A model generated the notes under the pieces. The model was not told the origin of the DNA, made no database searches, and saw nothing but the letters and a program-made list of their open reading frames with translations. Source: Steroidobacteraceae bacterium (lineage in GTDB: Bacteria; Pseudomonadota; Gammaproteobacteria; Steroidobacterales; Steroidobacteraceae). From it: a DNA stretch of 56,572 bases. Numbering within the stretch: the first letter of the stretch is position 1; the number at the start of each line of letters is the position of its first letter. This document shows positions 42,974-51,060 of the stretch, piece by piece. The stretch covers positions 1 to 56,572 of the forward strand of contig JAHCAM010000016.1 of NCBI GenBank assembly GCA_019634895.1, read 5' to 3'. A program made the position numbers and the translations under genes.

Positions 42974-44578
42974 TCATTCGAACCAGAGCGCCACGCCGCG
43001 GTTGCCGGCGCGCAGCCCATAGGCCCAGGGGAAGGTCCAGTCGTCGCTGCGCAGCACGCCGCCGAGTCCGCCGGGCGGAATGGCGATCGGGTTGCCGGCG
43101 GCGTCGGTCGGCGCAGTGCGGGTGTAGAACGTCCCCTCTTCGAGCAGCGACAGGCTGGCGCTCGCCACGTTGGTGATGAGCGTGTTGCCGGAATTGAAGC
43201 CGTAGTTCAGGCCGGCGGCGCTCGGGTTTGCGCCCGACAGCCAGCTGACGAAGGTGTCGCCGTTGGCGAAGGCGCCGGAGGCCACGACCTCGCAGGCCAG
43301 CACCGAGTCGCGGATGGTCGTCAGGCCATTCTGCGCGTCCGTGAGCCCGGTCGGGCTCTCGACCCGGTGGCAGCGATTGTTGGCGTTGCCGACCTTGCCG
43401 AGGATGCGGTTGGCGTAGCCCGAATAGACGATGCTGTTCCCGATCTGCGCGCGGCCGCCCTGGCGGATGCGGAATCCGGCCGAATCGCCGTGCGTTCCGC
43501 CCTGGGACTGCAGCATGTTCGAGACGATGCAGGTGTAGTTGCGCACGGTCGCGACGGTCACCGGCGCGAGGTCGAACGGCTGGCCGGCGTTGCTGCGCGA
43601 GGCGCCGATGTTGTCGAGCTCGATGCACCAGTTGCCGTTGTCCGCGGCATGGATCGCGAGCGCGGTGTCGACCGTTCCGACGTAACCGTCCGAGAAGTCG
43701 AGCGAGTCGTCGCGCACGTACAGCAGCAGCGCGTTGCTGACGTTCACGGCGCCGCCGAAGAACTCCAGGCCGTCGTCATAGGCGCTGTAGACCTGGATGT
43801 TCTCGACCACCGTGCCGCTGCCGACGGCGTTGAAGGTGATGCCGTTGAGCTCGTCGTCCGGCGCCACCTCGAACCCGGCGTGCTTGACGATCACGTAGCG
43901 CAGCGAGCCGGAGCTCTCGGCGTTGTTGTTGCCGCCGTAGTGGCTCGGCTGCCCCTCCGACACGACGTGACAGCCGTTGTTGGCGCGTTGCGCGTCGGTG
44001 CAGTTGTTGGTGATGCCGTTGCCGTTGATCACCAGCCCGCCCCAGAGCTGCACGTCGAAGGGGCCGGCGGTCTTCGTCACCGCATCGGTGTAACCGGTGA
44101 AGATGATCGGCGCGGACGCGGTGCCATTGGCGACGATCTTCGAGCCGCGGTTGACCAGGATGTAGTCGGCGGAGTCCAGGAAGGTGATCGTATTGCCCGC
44201 CTCGATCGTCAGCGTGGGACCCTCGCCTTCCTGCGGCGCCCGGCCGGTGTTGACGTTCTGGCCGACGAAAAGGCTGTCCTGGAAGATGTGCACGCCGGTG
44301 ATGAACGGGATCGTCAGGTCGGTCAGCAGCGGGTTGTTGACGCCGACGAAGTTCGCGCTGTAGATGCAGTCGGCGCCCGCCTGGGTGCCCTGACGCAGCT
44401 GCGCCGTGTTCGGCACCGTGTACGAGGCGCAGGGGTTGTTGGCGCCGCCGCCGCCCTGGTTGACGCTGTTGTTCACCGAGTTGTCGACCGTGGACACGTT
44501 GAGTTCCACGCCGCCGCCGCTGCAGGCACCCAGGCCGGCGAGCGCGACGCCCGCCAGCACCAGTCGAGACTTGTTCAT
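42974..44578 (-). CDS. Beta-helix-like surface lipoprotein paired with a TonB-dependent receptor
   Basis: 534 residues. Lipobox GLGAC (C19), followed by an Asn/Gly-rich linker. The body shows repeats typical of a right-handed parallel beta-helix (for example TLTIEAGNTITFLDSADYILVNRGSKIVANG, WGGLVINGNG, DDGLEFFGGAVNVSNALLLYVRDDSLDF). Several cysteine pairs are present. Such proteins are often annotated hemagglutinin-like. Its role is unknown; lying just before the receptor, with a GGGAG before ATG 44578, it is probably an outer membrane partner in substrate capture. Confidence 0.85.
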   Translation of the reverse strand: MNKSRLVLAGVALAGLGACSGGGVELNVSTVDNSVNNSVNQGGGGANNPCASYTVPNTAQLRQGTQAGADCIYSANFVGVNNPLLTDLTIPFITGVHIFQDSLFVGQNVNTGRAPQEGEGPTLTIEAGNTITFLDSADYILVNRGSKIVANGTASAPIIFTGYTDAVTKTAGPFDVQLWGGLVINGNGITNNCTDAQRANNGCHVVSEGQPSHYGGNNNAESSGSLRYVIVKHAGFEVAPDDELNGITFNAVGSGTVVENIQVYSAYDDGLEFFGGAVNVSNALLLYVRDDSLDFSDGYVGTVDTALAIHAADNGNWCIELDNIGASRSNAGQPFDLAPVTVATVRNYTCIVSNMLQSQGGTHGDSAGFRIRQGGRAQIGNSIVYSGYANRILGKVGNANNRCHRVESPTGLTDAQNGLTTIRDSVLACEVVASGAFANGDTFVSWLSGANPSAAGLNYGFNSGNTLITNVASASLSLLEEGTFYTRTAPTDAAGNPIAIPPGGLGGVLRSDDWTFPWAYGLRAGNRGVALWFE

Positions 44579-44634
44579 CAGGAAGCGCTCCCAGGAATCC
44601 GTTGGATTGACCGGGAGCAAGTTAGGCGGCGCGA

Positions 44635-44674
44635 ATGTCAGCGCCGTGACGGGCGGATGACGGTTATGTGACGG
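44635..44674 (-). promoter_or_regulatory. Pho-box-like array of four 7-bp repeats
   Basis: Reading the minus strand: CCGTCAC, CCGTCAT, CCGTCAC and CTGACAT, each spaced exactly 11 bases (starts at 44674, 44663, 44652 and 44641). This is the PhoB-box layout (CTGTCAT-like direct repeats with 4-base spacers). A weak -10, TAACTT, follows 10 bases after the last repeat, and the lipoprotein ATG lies 57 bases from the array. PhoB control is inferred. Confidence 0.8.
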
Positions 44675-44687
44675 CCGCGAGGCCCGG

Positions 44688-45014
44688 TCAGGCCCGCTCG
44701 CCCCCGTCCGGGCCGTAGAAGAAGACCCAGGTGGCGAAATCGTCCGTGAAATCAATGAAGCGGTGCTCGACGCCGGCCTCGACGAACAGCGCGTCGCCGG
44801 GGCCGAATGGCGTGCGGGTGACGCCGTGCAGGAAGGTGCCGCTGCCCGAGATCACGACGTACAACTCGTCGCGGCGATGGGGCTGCTGCTTGTCCATGCC
44901 GACCGGGCGGTAGATCTCGACCTCGAGCGTGCCGTGGCGGAACAGCGTGGTGAACTCGCCGCCCGCCTTCGAGAGCGCCGCCAGCGCGTCCTGCACCGAC
45001 AAGGTTGCGCTCAT
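44688..45014 (-). CDS. Cupin-domain protein
   Basis: 108 residues. Single cupin barrel: a first motif with PHRRDELYVVISGSGTF (metal-type His and Glu), then GDALFVEAGVEHRFIDF as the second motif with its His, and an F-rich final strand. The role is unknown; small cupins often act as isomerases, dioxygenases or sensors. Its start overlaps the stop of the next gene upstream (ATGA). Confidence 0.88.
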   Translation of the reverse strand: MSATLSVQDALAALSKAGGEFTTLFRHGTLEVEIYRPVGMDKQQPHRRDELYVVISGSGTFLHGVTRTPFGPGDALFVEAGVEHRFIDFTDDFATWVFFYGPDGGERA

Positions 45015-45292
45015 CGCCAGATGATCCACCAGAGCAGGGCGACGATGATGATTGCGTCGATCCCGAGCACCCACAGGAACACGCGCCGCCTCATCCGCGC
45101 CTGCCGCTCCTCGAACTGCGCCATGAGCACGGGATTGCTGCGGACGTGCGCATCGACTCGCAGCTTGGCCTCCATGAGGCCGAGTCCTTCGGCCTCACGC
45201 ACGTGCCTGATCGCGTCGACCATGCGACCGAGCGATAGAGCGGCTGCCGCGGCGGCGGGCAGCGGTCGCTCGTCAGGATTCTCGTCCGGCAT
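45011..45292 (-). CDS. Membrane-tethered ribosomal L7/L12 C-terminal-like domain protein
   Basis: 93 residues. Residues 22-55 (MVDAIRHVREAEGLGLMEAKLRVDAHV) closely resemble the conserved helical hairpin of ribosomal protein bL12's C-terminal domain, the factor-binding part. Residues 71-91 form a transmembrane helix preceded by RMRRR. The full ribosomal protein is far longer, so this is a separate small family. ATG 45292; in-frame TTG 45328 would add 12 residues. Overlaps the cupin gene. Confidence 0.7.
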   Translation of the reverse strand: MPDENPDERPLPAAAAAALSLGRMVDAIRHVREAEGLGLMEAKLRVDAHVRSNPVLMAQFEERQARMRRRVFLWVLGIDAIIIVALLWWIIWR

Positions 45293-45484
45293 GCGCCGAT
45301 CCTGAACCCGCGGGTGTCGCCATTTCAAGTCACCCCGCCTTTGAACCCGCGAGGAGCGATGCCTTCCAATGTAACGGCAGCACTGTCTGCGCGCGTCGCC
45401 AGCCGGCGGCGGAACTCAACTCAGGGGATGGACCAGGCCGGGGCCTTCGGGTCTCGTTCATCACATGGAATTGGAGAGCGAATC

Positions 45485-45802
45485 ATGAATGGCAAGATGA
45501 CATCGATCCTCGCATCCGGGCTCGCCGCCCTTCTCGTCGGCGGTGTGGCGGCAGCCGAAACCACCCCGCCCGTGCAACTCGCCGCCGAGCAGCCGGACGA
45601 CGGCGCCATCACGGAGAAGGTGAAGGCTGCGATCGCGGAGGATGCGGCGCTCGCAGGCGCCGACATCTCGGTCGAGACCGTGCAAGGCAAAGTGCGGCTG
45701 GACGGCTACGTCGGCAATGCCGGCGACATCCAGAAGGCCACCGCGCTGGCCTTCAGCGTGTCCGGCGTGAAGAAGGTCGAGAACAACCTGAAGGCGATGT
45801 AA
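45485..45802 (+). CDS. Periplasmic BON-domain protein
   Basis: 105 residues: signal peptide (ends GVAAAE), then one BON domain (ITEKVKAAIAEDAALAGADISVETVQGKVRLDGYVGNAGDIQKATALAFSVSGVKKVENNL), the osmotic-stress/phospholipid-associated fold of OsmY. ATG 45485 has GGAG 8 bases upstream. The 192 bases before it hold only a possible alternative start at 45359, which would spoil the signal peptide. Probably envelope stress-related, co-transcribed with the next gene. Confidence 0.88.
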   Translation: MNGKMTSILASGLAALLVGGVAAAETTPPVQLAAEQPDDGAITEKVKAAIAEDAALAGADISVETVQGKVRLDGYVGNAGDIQKATALAFSVSGVKKVENNLKAM

Positions 45803-45823
45803 CGCAACCGGAAGGAGGGGAAG

Positions 45824-46132
45824 ATGTCCGCAATGGAATACAAGCAACGACATCCGCTCGCGTGGGCCCTGATCGCAGGCGTGGCGCTCGCAGGTATCGC
45901 GTCCGCTGGCGCGATCCGGGGATGGTGGCCGGGGGTCGGCCCCGATCCGCTGGCCGTCACCTGCGCTGACTGCGCGATCGTCGAGTCGGTGAGCGGCGAT
46001 CCCTTCCACTACGAGGTAACCGTCCGTTACGAGGACGGGTCCACGGGCGTCATCAGCCTGGCTGGGCCGCCGGTCTGGCGGGTCGGCGACAAGGTGCGGA
46101 TCGAGGACGGCATCCGCCTCGTTGACGGTTGA
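45824..46132 (+). CDS. Small membrane-anchored protein with a periplasmic beta domain
   Basis: 102 residues: one N-terminal transmembrane helix (ALIAGVALAGIASAG), then a short outer domain with CADC (C48 and C51) and YEVTVRYEDGSTGVISL. Members of this small glycine-zipper/DUF family are typical partners of BON proteins. GGAGG lies 7 bases upstream. A hairpin follows the gene. I do not recognise a specific function. Confidence 0.75.
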   Translation: MSAMEYKQRHPLAWALIAGVALAGIASAGAIRGWWPGVGPDPLAVTCADCAIVESVSGDPFHYEVTVRYEDGSTGVISLAGPPVWRVGDKVRIEDGIRLVDG

Positions 46133-46145
46133 CCGCAGGCGCCGC

Positions 46146-46173
46146 GGACCGGCGGCAGGGACGCCGCCGGTCC
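46146..46173. terminator. Strong hairpin between convergent genes
   Basis: Perfect 11-bp stem (GGACCGGCGGC with GCCGCCGGTCC, loop AGGGAC). It has no T-run on either side, so it may terminate poorly on its own but is the only structure between the two convergent stops. Confidence 0.45.
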
Positions 46174-46186
46174 CTGGCGGAAGGGT

Positions 46187-46567
46187 TCAGCTGCCGCCGC
46201 AGACGGCGCCCTGGCCGGCGCAGATCCGCCGCGTCTTGTCCATCATGGCCTGGTCTTCCTGCTGGGCGCGCACGTAATCGCGCAGACCCTGCTCGTCGTA
46301 GCAGGTCTCGGTGTCGAAGCGCGTGCCGATGGGCTTTTCCTTGCGGCAATAGACGGTGTGCTTGCCGCGCGTCTTCTGCCGGAAGCCCGGCGGCACCTTG
46401 AATTCCTGCGCGGCGGCCATCGCGGCCGGCGCCGCCTCGGCGGACTGCTCCGCCTGCTGCGCGGCGGGCGGCTCGTCGGCCGAATCGCCGTCCCCGGCAA
46501 GGGCCGGGATCGGCCGCGCCAGCAGCGCCGCCAGCAGCGTCAACACCGCGATGGTCGTCATGCGCAT
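46187..46567 (-). CDS. Exported hypothetical protein
   Basis: 126 residues. A signal peptide ends ALAG, followed by an Ala/Glu/Gln-rich linker (residues 25-54) and a Cys-containing domain (VYCRKEKPIGTRFDTETCYDEQGLRDYV, then CAGQGAVC). The four cysteines suggest two disulfides. I do not recognise the family. ATG 46567. Confidence 0.75.
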   Translation of the reverse strand: MRMTTIAVLTLLAALLARPIPALAGDGDSADEPPAAQQAEQSAEAAPAAMAAAQEFKVPPGFRQKTRGKHTVYCRKEKPIGTRFDTETCYDEQGLRDYVRAQQEDQAMMDKTRRICAGQGAVCGGS

Positions 46568-46671
46568 AGGTCACCTGTGACGGTCCCGCCGATTCGGCCG
46601 GACTCCCGGTCACTTTAGGGGGATGCTGCCCTGAAACTCAAGTTTCGTACGCGCGCGACGGTGGCCGATGC

Positions 46672-47265
46672 TCAGTGCCCGCCCTTGACGATGAGGCCGC
46701 GTCCGCGCAGCGCTTCGGCCAGCTCGGCCTCGATGCGGGCAGCCTCCTCGCGCGCGATGTACTGCAGGTGCTGCACCGGGCCGGTCAGCGCTTCGAGGCC
46801 GCGTTTCGTCACGGAACCTGCCGCGCGGATGCCCGCCTTGTGCTGGTCGAAGCGCAGCGCCGCGCGGTAGCGGCTCATGCCGACGTAGATGCCGAAGGGT
46901 CCGCGCGCGCTGTCGGCGTAGTCGAGCAGCACCAGGTAGATGTGCGTGCGGCCCTTGCGGGAGGCTGCGCACGCGCCGGCGGCCTCGTAGACCGCCGGCA
47001 GCCAGTCCACGTAGCGCATCGGCAGCCAGTCGGGAATCGTGTCCCGCGCGCGCTCCCAGACGCCGGCGAGCGCGGCCTCCACGTTCATCGGCGGCTCGCC
47101 GCGCATCCAGAGTTCGTGCACGCAGTGCGCGCCGGCCTCGCCGTCGGCAGCGGCGAGCGCCGCGGCCAGGCGCGCCTTGACCTGCGGCGCGGACAGCGCG
47201 CGCAGCGGGCGCGCGGCGGGCGCGGCCGCATCAGCGCTTTTCGGACGGCGTCGCGACGCTTTCAG
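46672..47265 (-). CDS. GIY-YIG-like domain protein
   Basis: About 197 residues. The C-terminal part has IYLVLLDYADSARGPFGIYVGMSRYRAALRFDQHKAGIRAA, resembling the strands and helix of GIY-YIG nuclease-like proteins (GIYVG plus Arg and His), followed by RIEAELAEALRGRGLIV. The N-terminal 110 residues are Ala/Arg-rich. No ATG is suitably placed; CTG 47265 would overlap the microprotein stop (CTGA), like other junctions here. The start is uncertain (GTG and ATG lie further in). Last gene of the lemA operon. Confidence 0.6.
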   Translation of the reverse strand: MKASRRRPKSADAAAPAARPLRALSAPQVKARLAAALAAADGEAGAHCVHELWMRGEPPMNVEAALAGVWERARDTIPDWLPMRYVDWLPAVYEAAGACAASRKGRTHIYLVLLDYADSARGPFGIYVGMSRYRAALRFDQHKAGIRAAGSVTKRGLEALTGPVQHLQYIAREEAARIEAELAEALRGRGLIVKGGH

Positions 47266-47387
47266 CGTGCCGGCGCCTTGTCCGGGATCGCGAAGGTCGC
47301 GAGCGACTTCTCGAAGTGCTCGAGGTCGCGCCAGAAGCAGTGCAGCACGGCCGCAGTGACGCGACGGACCAGCACCGGGCCCTTCAT
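47262..47387 (-). CDS. 41-residue microprotein in the lemA-M48 operon
   Basis: MKGPVLVRRVTAAVLHCFWRD, then a charged tail ending PDKAPAR. Its ATG overlaps the M48 protease stop (ATGA) and its TGA overlaps the next gene's possible CTG start. The double overlap and the basic/amphipathic start argue that it is translated. I do not recognise a family; it could also be the split N terminus of the GIY-YIG-like gene. Confidence 0.5.
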   Translation of the reverse strand: MKGPVLVRRVTAAVLHCFWRDLEHFEKSLATFAIPDKAPAR

Positions 47388-49381
47388 TGGCGTACTGCTC
47401 CCTCCGACCCCGAAGCCCACGCCACCGTACGGGCCGGTCCAGCGTCATCACCGGCCGCATACAGCGGCGGCAACGGGCAATGCAGCACCGCGCAGATCGC
47501 GCGCAGCAGCTCGGATTCGGCCACCGTCATGCGCTGGTCGTGGGAGATCGTGCGCACCAGCGCCCGGACCAGCAGTTCCTTGCCCGCCGGCTGCAGGGCG
47601 TCGAGGCGCGTGAGCGCCTGGTCCAGGCGCGCTGCCCAGTGCCCCTCGCGCCGGAACGGCGGGCGGACGCGCGGCAGCAATTCCTCCATGCCCGCCTCGT
47701 AGGCCCGCCGCGCCTCGGTCTCGTCCTCGCTGCCGTGCATCGCGAGGACGCAGAACAGCACCTGCAGTTCGTTGCGCGCCGCATGCAGCGTCAGCTGCCC
47801 CACCACGCGGCGGCGCGGATCCAGCTCGTCCTGCAGTTGCACCTGCGCGAGCTTGCGCATGGCCCAGGCGAACACCGATACGCGGCCCTCGCGCGTCAGC
47901 AGGCCGTTCAGGCACTTCAGCAATGCGATGCGTTCGCTGCGCGGCAGCGGGTGCAGCGTGGCGAACACCTGCAGCAGCACCGGCATCCGCTGCACGGCCG
48001 TGAGCTCGTCCACGCGCGGCAGCAACTCCACGACGGCGTCGTGGAAGTCGCCGCCCAGCTGCTGGTGGACGAACGCAAGTTGCCGGTCGCGGCCGTCCCT
48101 GGTCGGGTCGAGCGCCAGCGCGATGAACAGCGCCGCGGCGCGCTCCGGGTTGCGCGCCGGCAGGCGGATGCCGTCGGGCAACGACGCGAGCAGGCCCTGC
48201 GCCTGCAGCACGTGCTCGGTCGCCGGGTTCGCGACCAGGCCGGCGACCGTCGCCGGCGCGAGCACGATGGCGCCCTGCAGCAGGCCGCCCATCTTCGCGG
48301 CCGCCTCGGCCCTGGTCCCGGCGCCGCCGACCTGCTCCGCGCGCTCCTCGTTCATGCGCCGGCGCGCGACCTCGAACTCCCCCGGATCGAAGCGCGGGTC
48401 GATCTCGCGGATGCGCTCGACCAGCGGCGGGTGCGTCGCGAAGGCGCGCTGCACCCCGGACGCGAACAGCAGGTGCGCGACCTCCTCCGCGTCGGTGTCC
48501 ATGAAGCGCGAACCCACGCCCAGCGCGCCGATCTTGACCAGCGCCCCGCGCAGGCCGTCGCGGTCGCGCGTGAACTGGATTGCGGACGCGTCCGCGAGCG
48601 ATTCGCGCTTGCGCGACACCGCCGCCTGGATCAGGCGGCCGAAGAACAGGCCGATCCAGCCGAGCAGCAGCACGATGGCGGCGGCCGCCATGATCACGCC
48701 GACGGCGGCGCCGCCCTTGCGGCCCCCGCCGCCGCGCGGCGCGTGCCGCAGCACGAAGCGCGCCACCATCGCGACCACCGTCAGGCCGAACAGCCAGCCG
48801 ATCAGGCGCGTGGACAGGCGCATGTCGCCGTTCAGCACGTGGCTGAATTCGTGCGCGATCACGCCCTGCAGCTCGGCGCGGTTCAGGTTCACCAGCGCGC
48901 CGCGGGTGACCGCGATGGCCGCGTTCGCCGGGTTGTGGCCGGCGGCGAAGGCGTTGATCCCGGCCTCGCGATCGAGCACGAACACCTGCGGCACCGGCAC
49001 GCCGGAGGCGATCGCCATCTCCTCGACCACGTTCATCAGCCGCCGGCGCAGCGGATCGGAGGTGTCCGGCGACACGCGCGTGCCGCCCAGCGACTGCGCG
49101 ACCGCGCTGCCGCCGGCCGACAGCGCGGCGGTGCGGACGAGGCTGGAGACGAAGATCGTGCCGAGCACGACCGTGGTCGAGGCAAGGATCACCATCGGGT
49201 AGTCGGCGATGCGGACGGTCCCGTCCGCGAGCATGCCGCCGTCTGCGCTCGTGAGGATGCCGGCCGCGACGATGACGACCAGGTTGATCGCGACCACGAT
49301 CGCGCCGACCGCGAGCACGAACAGCAGCACCAGCCAGCGCGACAGGCGCCGGGTCTCGGCCTGCCGCCCGAAGAAGTCCAT
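47384..49381 (-). CDS. Membrane M48-family metalloprotease with C-terminal extension
   Basis: 665 residues. Two N-terminal transmembrane helices, then a zinc M48 peptidase: HEFSH (177-181), further hydrophobic helices (about 195-215 and 225-250), and E260 in KRESLADASAIQFTRD as the third ligand. HtpX-type proteins stop near here. Residues from about 350 are a long extra domain with DPTRDGRDRQLAFVHQQ and a helical tail, unlike HtpX. Probably membrane protein quality control. Paired with lemA, as in many bacteria. Confidence 0.9.
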   Translation of the reverse strand: MDFFGRQAETRRLSRWLVLLFVLAVGAIVVAINLVVIVAAGILTSADGGMLADGTVRIADYPMVILASTTVVLGTIFVSSLVRTAALSAGGSAVAQSLGGTRVSPDTSDPLRRRLMNVVEEMAIASGVPVPQVFVLDREAGINAFAAGHNPANAAIAVTRGALVNLNRAELQGVIAHEFSHVLNGDMRLSTRLIGWLFGLTVVAMVARFVLRHAPRGGGGRKGGAAVGVIMAAAAIVLLLGWIGLFFGRLIQAAVSRKRESLADASAIQFTRDRDGLRGALVKIGALGVGSRFMDTDAEEVAHLLFASGVQRAFATHPPLVERIREIDPRFDPGEFEVARRRMNEERAEQVGGAGTRAEAAAKMGGLLQGAIVLAPATVAGLVANPATEHVLQAQGLLASLPDGIRLPARNPERAAALFIALALDPTRDGRDRQLAFVHQQLGGDFHDAVVELLPRVDELTAVQRMPVLLQVFATLHPLPRSERIALLKCLNGLLTREGRVSVFAWAMRKLAQVQLQDELDPRRRVVGQLTLHAARNELQVLFCVLAMHGSEDETEARRAYEAGMEELLPRVRPPFRREGHWAARLDQALTRLDALQPAGKELLVRALVRTISHDQRMTVAESELLRAICAVLHCPLPPLYAAGDDAGPARTVAWASGSEGAVRQ

Positions 49382-49401
49382 CGCTCAGCCCGCGGCGTTG
49401 A

Positions 49402-49986
49402 TCAGGTGAAGACGACCTTGGGCACTTCGCGCTTCTGCGGCGACTCGATCTCGAGCAGCGACGCCGCCTGGAAGCCGAACATGCCGGCGACGACGTTGCT
49501 CGGGAACACTTCGCGCTTGTTGTTGTAGGCCATGACCGAGTCGTTGAACGCCTGGCGCGCGAACGCGACCTTGTTCTCGGTCGTGGTCAGTTCCTCGGAG
49601 AGCTGCATCATGTTGCGGTTGGCCTTCAGGTCCGGGTAGGCCTCGGCCAGCGCGAACAGGCGGCCGAGCGCGCCGGAGAGCGCATTCTCGGTGCTCGCCA
49701 GGTTCTGCACCGCAGCCGGATCGCCGGGATTGGCGGCCGCCGCCTTGAGGCCGCTGACCGCGGCGTTGCGCGCCTGGATCACGGCCTCCAGCGTGTTGCG
49801 CTCGTGGGAGAGGTAGCCCTTCGCGACCTCGACCAGGTTCGGAATCAGGTCGTGGCGGCGCGTGAGCTGCACGTCGATCTGCGCGAACGCGTTCTTGTAG
49901 GCGTTGCGCGCCGTGACCAGGCCGTTGTAGATCCCGACCACGAAGAGGACGAGCAGGACGACGATGCCGAGGATGATCCAGCCCAT
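49402..49986 (-). CDS. lemA: LemA family protein
   Basis: 194 residues. N-terminal transmembrane helix, then the LemA helical bundle with YNGLVTARNAYKNAFAQIDVQLTRRHDLIPNLVEVAKGYL and the conserved NNKREVFPSNVVAGMFGFQ near the C terminus. LemA proteins sit next to M48/HtpX-type proteases and are thought to work with them at the membrane. ATG 49986 has AAGGAG upstream. The left end of the RAYT element begins 18 bases upstream of its start. Confidence 0.95.
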   Translation of the reverse strand: MGWIILGIVVLLVLFVVGIYNGLVTARNAYKNAFAQIDVQLTRRHDLIPNLVEVAKGYLSHERNTLEAVIQARNAAVSGLKAAAANPGDPAAVQNLASTENALSGALGRLFALAEAYPDLKANRNMMQLSEELTTTENKVAFARQAFNDSVMAYNNKREVFPSNVVAGMFGFQAASLLEIESPQKREVPKVVFT

Positions 49987-50003
49987 GGCAATCTCCTTCA
50001 GAT

Positions 50004-50032
50004 GGTGCCGGGTCGTAGATTCGTAGGTTTGC
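50004..50032. repeat. Left terminal repeat of the RAYT element (family A)
   Basis: Twenty-nine bases beginning GGTGCCGGGTCGTAG, exactly reverse-complementary to 51061-51089. It lies between the lemA start and the transposase gene. A separate GC palindrome, CCGCCTGCAGGCGG (50050-50063), follows inside the element. Confidence 0.9.
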
Positions 50033-50167
50033 AGATTCTAACCGGTAATCCGCCTGCAGGCGGTGATTCGTCGTTTCTCCGCGAATGCCGCGGCTATCGG
50101 GCATCGCCGGCGGACCGGAGGGCATAAACTGAAAGGCGGACCCAACCGGAATTGCGGGAGGCCAGGG

Positions 50168-51058
50168 ATGGCCCGTCGTTTGCGCATTCACCTGCCGGGC
50201 GGCTTCTACCACGTCACGCTGCGCGGCAACCACCAGCAGTCGATCTTCTTCGCCGATGGTCATCACGACCTGCTCGATCGAATCGTCGCGGAGGCCGCCG
50301 CTGTGGAAGACGCACGGATCCATGCCTATTGCTGGATGACCAACCACATCCACCTGCTCGCCCAGGTCTCCGGCAGGCCGTTGGGTCGATTGATGCTGCG
50401 GATCGCCAGTCGTTACGCGCGAACCGTGCAGTCACACATGGCCACCACCGGACACCTGTTCGAGCGCCGCTACCACGCTTCGCTGGTCGACGCGGACCGA
50501 TACCTGCTGGCAGTTGTCCGCTACATCCACCTCAATCCCGTCAAGGCCGGGCTGGTCAGTGACCCGGCCGCCTGGAACTGGTCCAGCCACCGCGCGTACC
50601 TGAACCAGGCCGCGTGTTCCTGGCTCACGACGCGTTTCGTCATGGGGATGCTGGGCCCTCGCCGTGGCTCCGCCAGACGGCAGTATCTTGCACTGATGAA
50701 CGCGACGACGCCCGCAACGGACGACATCGGCAGCGTGATCAACGCTGGCCGGAGCGTGCAGATACTGGGTGACGACGAGTTCGCGCAGCGCGTGACGACC
50801 GGTACAAGCGGGGCCGGTGCGCGGCGGAGCCTCGACGCGATCCTGGTCGCGTGCGTTGCGAAATTCGGGATACCGCTGAACCTGCTGGCGTCACCCGGCA
50901 GGGCCAGGCAACTTTCGATGGCGCGTGCGTGGCTCGCGCACCAGGTCGTGGCAAATCGGGCGGCCAGCATCTGCGCCGTGGCACGTCTCCTGGGCAGGAC
51001 CGAAGGATCCATACGCCAGCTGATGTCGCGGCATCCGCCGGAGCTTGATGCGGCTTGA
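50168..51058 (+). CDS. RAYT: REP-associated tyrosine transposase (Y1/IS200-like)
   Basis: 296 residues. The Y1_Tnp domain has the HUH motif H60-I-H62 (WMTNHIHLL), an N-terminal RLRIHLPGGFYHVTLRGN signature, and the YLLAVVRYIHLNPVKAGL helix that carries the candidate catalytic tyrosine. The C-terminal third, with LVACVAKFGIPLNLL and VARLLGRTEGSIRQLMSRH, is a DnaA-C-like helix-turn-helix found in RAYTs. RAYTs cut and move short palindromic REP sequences as single strands. GGGAGG precedes ATG 50168. The flanking 29-bp repeats are its probable targets. Confidence 0.9.
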   Translation: MARRLRIHLPGGFYHVTLRGNHQQSIFFADGHHDLLDRIVAEAAAVEDARIHAYCWMTNHIHLLAQVSGRPLGRLMLRIASRYARTVQSHMATTGHLFERRYHASLVDADRYLLAVVRYIHLNPVKAGLVSDPAAWNWSSHRAYLNQAACSWLTTRFVMGMLGPRRGSARRQYLALMNATTPATDDIGSVINAGRSVQILGDDEFAQRVTTGTSGAGARRSLDAILVACVAKFGIPLNLLASPGRARQLSMARAWLAHQVVANRAASICAVARLLGRTEGSIRQLMSRHPPELDAA

Positions 51059-51060
51059 CA

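Noticed and set aside
45359..45484. ATG 45359 with a GAGGAG as start of the BON-domain gene
   Set aside because: The spacing is only two bases and it would bury the signal peptide starting at 45485.
50050..50063. Palindrome CCGCCTGCAGGCGG within the RAYT element as a separate REP
   Set aside because: A single copy was seen, so it may be only a local hairpin of the transposase leader.
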